A DNA stretch of 43,774 bases from Dehalococcoidia bacterium (GTDB lineage Bacteria > Chloroflexota > Dehalococcoidia > Lucifugimonadales > UBA1123), in contig JAGWBK010000016.1 of the NCBI GenBank assembly GCA_021295915.1, forward strand, positions 1 through 43,774, in the 5' to 3' direction. A program made the position numbers and the translations under genes. Below the pieces are notes generated by a model, which saw only the letters and a list, made by a program, of their open reading frames with translations, was not told where the DNA came from and made no database searches. Position 1 is the first letter of the stretch; each line of letters opens with the position of its first letter. Below, one piece after another: positions 26,052 to 35,284 of the stretch.

Positions 26052-27818
26052 ATGACTTTAGCTACTGAGAAGCTGCTGAGAGTCGGGACGGTGGAGGAAG
26101 TCCGGGAGCGCGGATGCAGAGTTGTTACCGGCGGCGGTCACACCATGGCGGTGTTTCCCTGGGGCGATGATTTCGCCGCCGTGGACAACCGCTGTCCGCA
26201 CATGGGGTTCCCTCTGGACAGGGGCACGGTCAGCAACGGCATCCTGACCTGCCACTGGCACCACGCGAGATTCGATCTGTCCAGCGGCGGAACATTCGAC
26301 CCGTTTGCCGACGATGCCCGCTCTTTCCCGGTGTCGGTCGTTGATGGTGAAGTATGGGTCGATCCTAGTCCGCCCGAGACCGATCCTGTCCCGCGATGGT
26401 CCCGCCGGCTCGAAGACGGCATGGAGCACAACATCCGGCTGGTGATAGCCAAGTCGGTGCTCGGGCTCAACTCCGCCGACGCTGACTATCGCGTACCGCT
26501 GACCATCGGCGCTGAGTTCGGCACGACGTACTCAGACAGCGGCTGGGGGCAGGCGATGAGCATGATGACCTGCTCCGCCAACATGCTCGATCACCTCAAT
26601 CAGGACGACCGCTCACTGGCGCTCTACCAGGGGATCAGGCATGTGGCATCGGAGTGCGCAGGAAGACCTCCAAGGTTCCTGGTCGATCCTCTACCGACAG
26701 GTGAGACAAGGCCGGAAGTGTTCAAGCAGTGGTTCCGCGACTTCATCGAAGTCCGGGACGACGAGGGCGCGGAACGCTGCCTCAGAACGGCAATCGACCT
26801 CGGCATCTCGCAGCGAGAGATTGCAGACATGATCTTCGCCGCAGCAACCGACAGGGTCTACATAGACGCAGGGCACGTGGTCGACTTTTGCAACAAGGCG
26901 TTCGAGCTTCTCGATCACATCGGCTGGGAGCACGCCAGCCTGGTGCTGACAAGCCTCGTCCACGGCATGGCGACCGCTCGCAGGAGCGAGGAGCTCAACT
27001 CGTGGCGCAACCCCATCGATCTTGTATCGATGGTCCAGGAGGCGAGAGCGGCGCTGCCCGACCTGTGGGCCGAGGGCAAGGCAAGTCGTGGCCAGCTTAA
27101 AGCTGGGCACGTAAAGAGGCACGATGAGGAGTCACTCGTTGCAACCATTCTGGAAGATGATCCGGCTGACACGCTCGATGCATTAAAGGAGGCCGTGAGG
27201 GTCGGCGCCACTGCCGAGCAGATCGGCAGCGCGGTCGCGTACGCGGCGTTCCTCAGGATGGCGCGCTTCCACACGTCGAACGAGTTTGGCGACTGGGACA
27301 CCGTTCACAATACCCTGACAGCGGCGAATGCACTGCATCAGGCGTTGCTCCGGGCGCCGTCCGTAGAACTGCTCCGCGCAGCGTTCGACACGGCCATCAG
27401 CGTCTATCTCGACAGGTTCCTGAACATGCCAGCGCAGCGATTGCCGGAACCCAACGGGGTGGGATCCTCGGAAGACATCGGACAGGAAATTCTGGACACC
27501 ATGAACTCGCAGCAGCAGGTCGAGCAGTCGGCGAGGCTGGTGACGGACTACGTCGCCGGTTTGGACGACCCGGACAGCGTTCTATCCGTCCTTGCACACG
27601 CAATGCTCCGAGAGGACTCGACCTTCCACCACTTCCAGATCGTCGACGCCGCTATCAAGCAGTATGAGCTTCGCAGGGGCACCGATTCGGCACGGCACGT
27701 GCTGGTGGGCATGTCCAGGTTCCTTGCGGCCCACTACCCGACGCCGAGGTCGGTCAACCAGACTTTCAATATCGCAGTCCGCCTGAACCGCGGCGACGAG
27801 ATATTCCGGGAGGAGTAG
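26052..27818 (+). CDS. Rieske [2Fe-2S] domain fused to a large helical domain
   Basis: A 588-residue protein. Residues 10-105 form a Rieske ferredoxin domain: CPHMGFPL and CHWHHARFDL supply the two Cys and two His cluster ligands. The remaining 480 residues are helical, cytoplasmic and unrecognised, with conserved-looking histidines in SLVHGMATARR, LREDSTFHHFQ and AAHYPTPRSVNQ. This tail somewhat recalls questin-oxidase-like proteins, but I cannot confirm it. The catalytic domain of ring-hydroxylating oxygenases, with its mononuclear iron triad, is not evident. I start at ATG 26052 behind GGAGGG rather than the upstream TTG at 26028. The stop overlaps a GTG of the lactonase-like gene. The Rieske part probably feeds electrons to an oxidative reaction of unknown substrate. 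Confidence 0.8.
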   Translation: MTLATEKLLRVGTVEEVRERGCRVVTGGGHTMAVFPWGDDFAAVDNRCPHMGFPLDRGTVSNGILTCHWHHARFDLSSGGTFDPFADDARSFPVSVVDGEVWVDPSPPETDPVPRWSRRLEDGMEHNIRLVIAKSVLGLNSADADYRVPLTIGAEFGTTYSDSGWGQAMSMMTCSANMLDHLNQDDRSLALYQGIRHVASECAGRPPRFLVDPLPTGETRPEVFKQWFRDFIEVRDDEGAERCLRTAIDLGISQREIADMIFAAATDRVYIDAGHVVDFCNKAFELLDHIGWEHASLVLTSLVHGMATARRSEELNSWRNPIDLVSMVQEARAALPDLWAEGKASRGQLKAGHVKRHDEESLVATILEDDPADTLDALKEAVRVGATAEQIGSAVAYAAFLRMARFHTSNEFGDWDTVHNTLTAANALHQALLRAPSVELLRAAFDTAISVYLDRFLNMPAQRLPEPNGVGSSEDIGQEILDTMNSQQQVEQSARLVTDYVAGLDDPDSVLSVLAHAMLREDSTFHHFQIVDAAIKQYELRRGTDSARHVLVGMSRFLAAHYPTPRSVNQTFNIAVRLNRGDEIFREE

Positions 27819-27862
27819 TGGCCGGAAACTCGAGCCCAATTGGAAAAACAGGAGCACCTATT

Positions 27863-28729
27863 ATGCCGGACCGACTCGCTGAAATCGTTGAATCATCTGA
27901 GCCCGAAAAGCTGGCCACCGGTTTCCAGTTTACGGAGGGGCCTGTGTGGCACCCGGACGGCTACCTACTGTTCGTGGACATCCGCACGAGCCGCATATAC
28001 AGGCTGGAACCAGGAGGAGAGCCGGAGCTGTTCCGTGAGGACAGCGGCGAATCCAATGGCATGACGTTCGACTCGCAGGGCAGGCTCGTGGTCTGCGAGA
28101 TGATCAACCGGAGGGTCACGCGGCGGGAGGATGACGGCTCCTACACCGTTCTCGCGGACTCCTGGAACGGTCAGAGGCTGAACCGCCCGAACGACGTCGT
28201 GGGCAATTCGGACGGCAGCTTGTACTTCACCAACCCGGGCAGGGAGCGTCTTGAGCCATCGCAGGTCGATATGCAGTACAACAGCGTCCACAGGATCAGG
28301 CCGGACGGCACGGTGGACATGACTGTACCCGGCTTCGGATATCCAAACGGACTCGCATTCTCGCCCGACGAAAGCGTGCTGTACGTCGCGAATACTCGGC
28401 CAGGTCAGTACATCCTCGCGTTCGACCTGGATGACAGCGGAGACGTGCGAGGCATCAGACACTTCGCGGATATGCCGTCTGAGACCGCGACCAACGGCGT
28501 ACCCGACGGCATGAAGGTGGACGTGGAATGCAGGGTCTACTGCACCGGCCCGGACGGCTGCTGGGTGTTTGACCCAAGCGGGGAGCTAATTGGCATCATC
28601 AGGCTGCCCGAGTACCCGGCAAACTGCGGATGGGGCGGGTCTGACAACAGGACGATGTTCTTCACGGCTAACACCTCCGTGTACAGTCTCAGAATGACCA
28701 CGCCGGGAACGGCGATTCCGAGAGCCTGA
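27863..28729 (+). CDS. SMP-30/gluconolactonase/LRE-like protein
   Basis: A 288-residue six-bladed beta-propeller of the SMP-30 family, metal-dependent lactonases that open sugar or other lactones. Metal-ligand regions are visible: FTEGPVWHPDG with the Glu, NRPNDVVGNSDGSLYFTN with Asn and Asp, and GYPNGLAFSPDESVLYVANT. ATG 27863 has AGGAG eight bases upstream. An in-frame GTG at 27818, overlapping the previous stop, also has a good AGGAG and would add 15 residues, so the start is uncertain. Coupling to the Rieske gene suggests the lactonase acts on an oxidised product of the same pathway, or on a sugar lactone from the dehydrogenase cluster. Confidence 0.85.
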   Translation: MPDRLAEIVESSEPEKLATGFQFTEGPVWHPDGYLLFVDIRTSRIYRLEPGGEPELFREDSGESNGMTFDSQGRLVVCEMINRRVTRREDDGSYTVLADSWNGQRLNRPNDVVGNSDGSLYFTNPGRERLEPSQVDMQYNSVHRIRPDGTVDMTVPGFGYPNGLAFSPDESVLYVANTRPGQYILAFDLDDSGDVRGIRHFADMPSETATNGVPDGMKVDVECRVYCTGPDGCWVFDPSGELIGIIRLPEYPANCGWGGSDNRTMFFTANTSVYSLRMTTPGTAIPRA

Positions 28730-28797
28730 GACTCTCGTATCACAACCCGATCGTGACCTGGGGCGTTGTATCCTGTACGAGGAGCAACGCCGCAGAT

Positions 28798-30843
28798 ATG
28801 AGACGTACACGAATTCGACCTGTCATGTGGGCTGCCGCCAGCGCAGTCGCACTCATCACAGCCGCCTTGGCAATGGCCGGCTGCGGAAATACCGGCAGCA
28901 CCGAGCCCGCGCTGCCGGAGCCAACAGTAGCTTCGGACATTCAGACAGTCAGGGCAGAAGCGACGCCAGTACCCGAGCCGCAAGTCCCGCCTACGGTGTC
29001 TTCAGCCAAGGTCACGCCAAAGGCCGTTGAGTCCTCTGTCACTCAGAGTTTGACAACCCCTTCGAACCCCGTGATCCCTGTGAAGGTGGCGCCCGTGCTG
29101 CCTGATCGAGTCGTGCTGAACGAGGTTGACCTGCCGGACCGGGACCTCGCCGAGCTCGCAGTCCGGTTGCGGGGAGCTAAATCCAGCGTTTCGGAGGCAG
29201 GATCAACCCCTCCCATGTCAGTGGGTGACCAGCGAGACTTCACGATTACAAACCTCGAAGACGGCTCCCCGCGACTCATCACCGCGACGCTGCAGGTGGT
29301 CAGCGATAACGCCTACTGGTTCGTTGAGGATGGCGTAACATTGGCTCGGGACGACCTGGCCCAGGCCGCAAGCGTCTACGAGCATCAGGTAAGGCCCGCA
29401 GTAGTAGGGACCCTGGGAGACATCGCCAGTCCCGGCCTCGACGGAGATCCGCGCCTGTTCATCATCCATGCTGTTCTGGACGGAGCAGCCGGGTACTTCG
29501 GGTCGAAGGACTCGTTCCCGTCCGAGGTACACCCTCATAGCAACGAGAGCGAGATCATCTACCTGGACAGCCGTGCCGCACAGCATGGAGTCGACACCCA
29601 TCTGGCCATCATCGCCCACGAGCTTCAACATGCCGCCCACTTCGACAAGGACGTCGGAGAGGAGTCCTGGGTCAACGAGGGACTGTCTGAAGTCGCGACC
29701 CAGTTGGCCGGGTACAGTGTGCAGTCGCCGCGTGCGTTCATGCGTCGTCCGGATACACAGCTCAACTACTGGCCAGACTCTCCGCGTTCCACATACCCTC
29801 ACTACGGGGCAGCCGCGCTGTTCTTCACCTACGTTGGGCAGAGGGTCGGAGGGGTCGAAAACCTTGTTGAACTGGTGAATGAGCCCCTCGACGGGATTGC
29901 CGGGGTCAGATCGTTCCTGAGTGAACACGACCTCACCTGGCACCAGGTGTTTGCCGACTGGGTCGTCGCCAACTACCTGGACGCCGAAGACGAGCGCTAT
30001 GGCTACCTCGATCGGAGAGTAGGCATAGGCCCAGTCCGGCGACTAGCCGCAGGTGATGGCAGGCCCGACAGCCTGCCCCAGTACTCGGCGAGATACTTCC
30101 GCGTGGATACCGATGCCGAGTCCGGGACAATCACCTTCCACGGTGACACCGAGGTCCGCCAGGTTGGGACCGACTGCCCACAGGGACCCACCTGCTGGTG
30201 GAGCGGGCGCGGCGACGGCATCGACACCAAGCTGACGCGCGAGTTCGACCTCACAGGCCTCGACAGGGCGACACTCGAGTACCAGGTCTGGCACGAGATC
30301 GAAGAGGGCTGGGACTACGGATACGTCCAGGTATCGGACGACGGCGGAGAGACCTGGTACATCCTTGAGGGCGCGCACACTACCAACGACAACCCCAGCG
30401 GCAACGGTTACGGTTCTGGATACACCGGGGAGAGCCGCGAGTGGAAGCGGGAGTCGATAGATCTCACCGAGTTCACCGGTGGCCCTGTGCTCGTGAGGTT
30501 CGAGTACGTCACAGACGACGCTGTCTACCTCGACGGGATGTTGATAGACGGTGTATCCATCGCTGAACTCGGCTCTGCAAGCGCCGATTCCGAATGGCAG
30601 GCCGAAGGATTCAGCATGGCCGGCCACAAGCTCGCTCAGGACTTCATCGTCCAGGTGGTTACTTCCACGCCTGACGGCGAATATACCGTTTCACAGATGC
30701 CTCTGGACGCCAGCAACTCCGGCTGGATGAGTCTGACAACCCCGGGCGACGGCGGCGAGATCGTGATTGTCGTGTCGCCGGTAACAGCAGGAACCCGTCA
30801 CGAGGCTGGCTACGTGCTGGATTTCGAGGAGAACCAGGGCTGA
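28798..30843 (+). CDS. Secreted lipoprotein with gluzincin-type metallopeptidase domain
   Basis: A 681-residue exported protein. ATG 28798 is followed by a basic start, a hydrophobic stretch and the lipobox AMAGC with Cys29, so it is a lipoprotein on the outer face of the membrane. A Pro/Val/Thr-rich linker runs to about residue 85. The peptidase part has AHELQHAAHF (zinc HExxH) and, 20 residues later, WVNEGLSEVA, which supplies the third zinc ligand Glu as in gluzincins. Residues ~430-600 look like a MAM/immune-inhibitor-type beta-sandwich (YVQVSDDGGETWYIL). An in-frame GTG at 28753 would disrupt the signal peptide. It probably degrades proteins or peptides outside the cell. Peptidase family uncertain. 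Confidence 0.82.
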   Translation: MRRTRIRPVMWAAASAVALITAALAMAGCGNTGSTEPALPEPTVASDIQTVRAEATPVPEPQVPPTVSSAKVTPKAVESSVTQSLTTPSNPVIPVKVAPVLPDRVVLNEVDLPDRDLAELAVRLRGAKSSVSEAGSTPPMSVGDQRDFTITNLEDGSPRLITATLQVVSDNAYWFVEDGVTLARDDLAQAASVYEHQVRPAVVGTLGDIASPGLDGDPRLFIIHAVLDGAAGYFGSKDSFPSEVHPHSNESEIIYLDSRAAQHGVDTHLAIIAHELQHAAHFDKDVGEESWVNEGLSEVATQLAGYSVQSPRAFMRRPDTQLNYWPDSPRSTYPHYGAAALFFTYVGQRVGGVENLVELVNEPLDGIAGVRSFLSEHDLTWHQVFADWVVANYLDAEDERYGYLDRRVGIGPVRRLAAGDGRPDSLPQYSARYFRVDTDAESGTITFHGDTEVRQVGTDCPQGPTCWWSGRGDGIDTKLTREFDLTGLDRATLEYQVWHEIEEGWDYGYVQVSDDGGETWYILEGAHTTNDNPSGNGYGSGYTGESREWKRESIDLTEFTGGPVLVRFEYVTDDAVYLDGMLIDGVSIAELGSASADSEWQAEGFSMAGHKLAQDFIVQVVTSTPDGEYTVSQMPLDASNSGWMSLTTPGDGGEIVIVVSPVTAGTRHEAGYVLDFEENQG

Positions 30844-30945
30844 AGTCGGCCCTCGAATGCCCCCATATCATGTGTCGCTGCGCTGTATGGTAGGATACCA
30901 GCGGTGCTAAAAACACTCTTAAACACTTCCTAAGAGGTACGACAC

Positions 30946-33189
30946 ATGACAACGGCAACGCGCGAGTACAAGGTAGTCGGCACAAGACCAATCAGGCATG
31001 ACGGAGTGGACAAGGTGACTGGACGCGCCGTCTATGGCGCGGACATGAACCTGCCCGGAATGCTCTACGGCAAAGTGCTGCGCTCACCACACGCCCACGC
31101 GAGGATCAAGAGCATCGACACCTCGAAGGCTGAGGCCCATCCAGAGGCGAAGGCTGTCGTGACAGCGTCGATCTTCCCACCGTCAGACCCTGTGGGCCCG
31201 GCGGCTGTCCTGGGACAGATGCCCCAGGACAACATCCTGGCGAGGGACAAGGCGTTGTACAAAGGCCATGCAATCGCAGCCGTGGCAGCATCCAGCCCGC
31301 ACGCCGCAGAGGAGATACTCGCCCTGATCGAGGTCGAGTATGAGCCTCTTCCGGCGTACAGAGACGTTCAGGAGGCAATGGCCGAGGATGCCGTAGCCCT
31401 TCACGACACCTGGTCGAACAACCCTGACCTTCCCGGAGGCGTGAACGTCGCCTCGCAGGAGGTGTACGACTTTGGTGACCTCGAGGCAGGCTTCGAGGAA
31501 GCAGACCACATCTTCGAGCGTGAGTACACCACGAAGACAGTCCACCAAGGATACATCGAGCCTCAGAACGCGACCGCGTGGTGGGCGCCGGACGGCCGCC
31601 TGACCGTGTGGTGCTCAAGCCAGGGCCACTTCGGTGTCAGGGACAACATCGCCCGCATTCTCGGTAAGCCGGTGTCGCAGGTCAAGGTAGTGCCTCTGGA
31701 GATCGGCGGCGGCTTCGGTGGAAAGATTCCCCCATACCTGGAGCCGGTCGCAGCGATGCTGTCCAAGCTGAGCGGGCATCCGGTGAAGATGGTCATGGAC
31801 CGCACTGAAGTCCTACTCGCGACCGGCCCGACTTCTGGCGCGCTGGTGCGGCTGAAGATGGGTGTCACGAACGAGGGCAAGATCACCGCAGCTTACTGCT
31901 GGGTTGCCCTGGAGGCCGGGGCCTTCCCCGGCGCGCCTCTTTCGGGCGCTGCCTCAGCCGTCTTCTCCCCTTACGCAATCGATAACGTGCGCATCGACGG
32001 CTTCGACGTCGTCTCCAACAAGCCGCGCACGCAAGCCTACCGCGCTCCCGGCGCCCCGATCGTGATGTACTGCACCGAGTCGATACTGGATGAGATCGCA
32101 AACGCTCTCAACATAGACTCCGTGGAGCTTCGCCTTCTCAACGTCGCTCGACAGGGCGACCGGCGCGCTGACGGCGTGATGAACGGCCTCATCGGGGCCG
32201 AAGAGGTCATGCAGGCCGTCAGGGAACATTCCCACATGGCTGCGCCTCTTGAGCAGGTCGAGGGCAAGATGCGAGGTCGTGGCTGGAGCATGGGCTTCTG
32301 CCGCAACAACACCGGCATGGCGTGCGTGGTCGCGAACGTGCTACAGGATGGCACGGTCAGCCTGATTGAAGGCTCCGTGGACATTGGCGGCTCCCGCACG
32401 GCAATCGCGCAGCAGTTCGCCGAGGTTCTCGGTGTCCCGGTCGAAGACGTCAACCCGTCCATAGGCGACACCGACACCATCGGCTACACATCGGTTACCG
32501 GCGGCAGCGGAGTCGCATTCAAGTCGGGATGGGCCGCGCACGAGGCTGCCATGGATGTACGCCAGCAGCTAATCGTCCGCGCCTCGCTACTGTGGGACAC
32601 CGACCCTGATAACGTCGAGTACGTCGACGGTATGCTCCAGCACAAGTCGGACTCCGAGCTGCGAATGTCGTTCAAGGATATAACCAGCAGGCTTCCAGAG
32701 ACCGGCGGACCCGTGGTTGGACGCGCAAACATGAACCCTGGCGGCTCTGGCGGCTCCTACGCCGCGAACATCGTCGACGTGGAGGTCGATCCCGGTACCG
32801 GCAAGGTGGAGATCCTCCGGTACACCGCGATCCAGGACGCCGGATTCGCCATACACCCCTCCTACGTGGAAGGGCAGATCCAGGGCGGTGCCGTACAGGG
32901 CATCGGCTGGGCCCTCAACGAGGAGTACTACATGGGCGACGATGGCTCCATGATGAACACCAGCCTTCTCGACTACCGGATGCCTACGAGCCTCGACCTG
33001 CCAATGATCGACACGTTGATCGTCGAGGTCGGCAACCCCGGCCACCCGTTCGGTGTCAGGGGCGTCGGCGAGGCGAACATCGCTCCACCGCTGGCGGCGC
33101 TGGCCAACGCGATCCACGACGCGACAGGAGTCAGGCTGAACAACCTGCCGATGAACCCGCAGTCGGTGGTCGCCGCACTGGAAGAGTAA
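30946..33189 (+). CDS. Xanthine dehydrogenase-family molybdopterin-binding subunit
   Basis: A 747-residue catalytic subunit of the molybdenum hydroxylase family. It opens with the aldehyde-oxidase a/b hammerhead region (GRAVYGADMNLPGMLYGKVL), has the cofactor motif GGGFGGKIPPYLEP, the active-site loop TQAYRAPGAP, and the catalytic-Glu motif GVRGVGEANIAPP near the C-terminus. The active-site loop is not the AYxCSFR of true form I CO dehydrogenase, so the substrate is probably an aldehyde, purine or N-heterocycle. FAD and [2Fe-2S] subunits, normally adjacent, are absent here, so partners must lie elsewhere. XdhC and MocA at 9.3-11.2 kb are plausible maturation factors. ATG 30946 follows AGAGG. 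Confidence 0.9.
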   Translation: MTTATREYKVVGTRPIRHDGVDKVTGRAVYGADMNLPGMLYGKVLRSPHAHARIKSIDTSKAEAHPEAKAVVTASIFPPSDPVGPAAVLGQMPQDNILARDKALYKGHAIAAVAASSPHAAEEILALIEVEYEPLPAYRDVQEAMAEDAVALHDTWSNNPDLPGGVNVASQEVYDFGDLEAGFEEADHIFEREYTTKTVHQGYIEPQNATAWWAPDGRLTVWCSSQGHFGVRDNIARILGKPVSQVKVVPLEIGGGFGGKIPPYLEPVAAMLSKLSGHPVKMVMDRTEVLLATGPTSGALVRLKMGVTNEGKITAAYCWVALEAGAFPGAPLSGAASAVFSPYAIDNVRIDGFDVVSNKPRTQAYRAPGAPIVMYCTESILDEIANALNIDSVELRLLNVARQGDRRADGVMNGLIGAEEVMQAVREHSHMAAPLEQVEGKMRGRGWSMGFCRNNTGMACVVANVLQDGTVSLIEGSVDIGGSRTAIAQQFAEVLGVPVEDVNPSIGDTDTIGYTSVTGGSGVAFKSGWAAHEAAMDVRQQLIVRASLLWDTDPDNVEYVDGMLQHKSDSELRMSFKDITSRLPETGGPVVGRANMNPGGSGGSYAANIVDVEVDPGTGKVEILRYTAIQDAGFAIHPSYVEGQIQGGAVQGIGWALNEEYYMGDDGSMMNTSLLDYRMPTSLDLPMIDTLIVEVGNPGHPFGVRGVGEANIAPPLAALANAIHDATGVRLNNLPMNPQSVVAALEE

Positions 33190-33199
33190 ACTAAAGTAC

Positions 33200-33230
33200 G
33201 AGGCCGACGTCCTAAACGGGCGTCGGCCTC
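33200..33230. terminator. Hairpin terminator between convergent genes
   Basis: A perfect 10-bp stem, GAGGCCGACG and CGTCGGCCTC, with an 11-base loop lies just after the molybdopterin-subunit stop and before the end of the convergent RNase D gene. A TCTCTTTT stretch follows some 8 bases downstream. Its symmetry suits a bidirectional terminator. Confidence 0.7.
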
Positions 33231-33257
33231 ATGATGATCTCTTTTGCTTCAGGCCAG

Positions 33258-34385
33258 TTACGCGAGCGCGCGGCGCAGCGACTTTCCGAACTCCTTTCGC
33301 TGCCAGCGACGGACGTCAGGGTCTTGCATCTCCGACTCCAACTTGTCGGGGGCGCGCGCGATACGCTGTAGGCTCCTCATCGGCCAAATCAGCGCCGGAT
33401 CGAGCGACAGGTCCTTACCCCGAGCGATGCGCCATTGCTTTAGCTTGGCGAGACGACTGCTGAATGCCTCGCGCTGGCCTCTTGGTATCCGCGGCTGTCG
33501 CGGCTGAGCGGGGCGTTTGGGCGGCTTGGACGACTGCCCTTCAGCGATTGCCTTACGGATTCCTCTTGCCATGCTCCCGCGAGAGAAGTTGCCAAGTCCG
33601 CGCACCCGGCTCAGATCGGAGTTGGGCTTGTCAGCCAGCGTGATCAGAGCCATATCAGGTATCACCCTGAAGTGCGGCCTCCCCATCCTGACTGCGTGGT
33701 CCTCACGGAAGTCCACGAGCGACTGGAGTATCGCAAGACCCTGATCGTCGAGGCTGCGCCAGCCCTTGACGTTGAACACGGCCATATCCGGGTCAGGAGG
33801 ATCGTAGCGGGTCGCGGAGAGTCGCTGGCACTCCTCTTTCACCCAGTCCTCACGACCGAGCTTCCGCAGTCGCTTCCCCAGAGCTTCCCTGAGTTCGTGC
33901 AGGTAGCGAACATCGTTGGCAGCGTAGTCGAGGGCCTTCTGACTGAGCGGACGGTTGCTCCAGTCAGACCTCTGAATGCGCTTCTCCTTGGGGATGTCGA
34001 CGCCAAGCTCTTCTTCGAGCACGTTGGCCAGTCCGAGGCGAGACATCCCAACGAAAGCCGCCGCGATGTTCGTGTCGAACATATTCTCGATGTGCATGCC
34101 CCAGTCGCGGTCCAGGCTGAGCACATCGTGGCTGCCAGCGTGCAGGACCGTCTCGACCTTCCTCGTCGCCAGTACGCTGCCCAGTGGCTTCATGTCTTCG
34201 AGCGCGAGCGGATCGATCACGAACACATCACGCGGTGTGGAGATCTGGACGAGGCAGACCTGCTCGGGATATCTGAAAAAGCCATTGGACTCGAGGTCCA
34301 AGCCTATTCTCCGAGCCTTGGAAATCTTCGAAATGGCATGACTAAATCCGGGCTCGTCGGCTACTAGCTCGTACTCGTCAGTCAA
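33258..34385 (-). CDS. rnd: Ribonuclease D
   Basis: A 375-residue 3'-5' exoribonuclease that trims tRNA and other RNA 3' ends. The DEDDy active site is complete: IGLDLESNGF (Asp, Glu), HAGSHDVLSLDRDWG (Asp) and DYAANDVRYLHEL (Tyr and Asp). Residues ~210-290 form the HRDC domain (DDQGLAILQSLVDFRE), followed by a Lys/Arg/Pro-rich tail that may bind RNA. The length matches E. coli RNase D. Start TTG 34385 with a weak GGAG upstream on the minus strand. It is convergent with the molybdopterin subunit, with a terminator between, and divergent from rplI. Confidence 0.9.
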   Translation of the reverse strand: MTDEYELVADEPGFSHAISKISKARRIGLDLESNGFFRYPEQVCLVQISTPRDVFVIDPLALEDMKPLGSVLATRKVETVLHAGSHDVLSLDRDWGMHIENMFDTNIAAAFVGMSRLGLANVLEEELGVDIPKEKRIQRSDWSNRPLSQKALDYAANDVRYLHELREALGKRLRKLGREDWVKEECQRLSATRYDPPDPDMAVFNVKGWRSLDDQGLAILQSLVDFREDHAVRMGRPHFRVIPDMALITLADKPNSDLSRVRGLGNFSRGSMARGIRKAIAEGQSSKPPKRPAQPRQPRIPRGQREAFSSRLAKLKQWRIARGKDLSLDPALIWPMRSLQRIARAPDKLESEMQDPDVRRWQRKEFGKSLRRALA

Positions 34386-34624
34386 ATGTCCGCTGTCTCC
34401 GTGGATTCACTCTCAGGCGTTTCTGTCTGCCCATGATACTAGGATTTGTCCCGGTACGCTGGTTTCTGCTCAAACTCTGCCCCAGACCCACTTTGCCCTT
34501 CCCGCAAAGCTGTGATACCATTCGGGACAAATGTTCTTATACTCAACTGGTACGACTCTGTGGCACAATAGTACAGTTGGCCATCCGGCGAAATCCCCGA
34601 ATAGTTTCCTGAGGTAACCTTGCC

Positions 34625-35212
34625 ATGCGAGTCGTATTCTTGGAAGATGTGCCCGGCGTAGCCCAGGGCGGCGATGTAAAAGAGGTTAAAAACGGCTTTG
34701 CCCGCAACTACCTGATACCGAAGAGCCTGGCGACTCCGGCCACGCACAATGCGCTTCAGCGCATCGCGAAGCTGCAGCGACAGGCCCAGGTCACCCGGGT
34801 CAGACAGCTCGAGGATATGAAGGAGCTGGCGGCTGAGCTGGACGGAAGCCAGATCAACGTCGAGATGCGTGCAGGGAGCACGGGTCGGCTGTACGGGTCG
34901 GTCACTGCTGCGATCATTGCGGCGAGACTGGCCGAGTTGACCGAGAAGGAGATCGACCGCCGCACGGTTACCCTGAGCGAGCCGATTAGAGACCTTGGCG
35001 AATTCGACCTCTCCCTGGACCTCCACCCCGATGTGCAGGCGGGAGTCTCAGTGCTGGTCTACCCGACCGGCACGACGCCGGAGGCCTACGTGGAGTCGCT
35101 AAGGGCCGCCGAAGAGGCTGCAGCAGCCGCAGCGGCGGAAGCCGAGGCACTCGAAGAAGACGAAGACTACGAAGAGGAAGAATACCCGGACGACGAAGAG
35201 GAGGAGGGCTGA
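34625..35212 (+). CDS. rplI: 50S ribosomal protein L9 with acidic C-terminal extension
   Basis: A 195-residue L9; the usual length is near 150. The N-terminal rRNA-binding domain is clear: MRVVFLEDVPGVAQGGDVKE and NGFARNYLIPKSLA. The long central helix (ALQRIAKLQRQAQVTRVRQL) and the C-terminal domain (GRLYGSVTAAIIA) follow. From about residue 155 comes an Ala/Glu run, then an almost purely acidic tail (EEDEDYEEEEYPDDEEEEG), which standard L9 lacks. GAGG precedes the ATG. The gene heads the cluster with dnaB, a DnaD-domain gene and a DnaC-like gene, an rplI-dnaB association seen in many bacteria. Confidence 0.95.
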   Translation: MRVVFLEDVPGVAQGGDVKEVKNGFARNYLIPKSLATPATHNALQRIAKLQRQAQVTRVRQLEDMKELAAELDGSQINVEMRAGSTGRLYGSVTAAIIAARLAELTEKEIDRRTVTLSEPIRDLGEFDLSLDLHPDVQAGVSVLVYPTGTTPEAYVESLRAAEEAAAAAAAEAEALEEDEDYEEEEYPDDEEEEG

Positions 35213-35284
35213 CAAGCCTGACCCCGATTCGCGAGGTCACCAGCCCCGCCGGGTAGAGTATCGATCCACCGTGCGGAGGCAGCC

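Noticed and set aside
30946-33189. Aerobic CO dehydrogenase CoxL
   Set aside because: The active-site loop reads AYRAPGAP, not the AYxCSFR of form I CoxL, and no coxM or coxS is adjacent.
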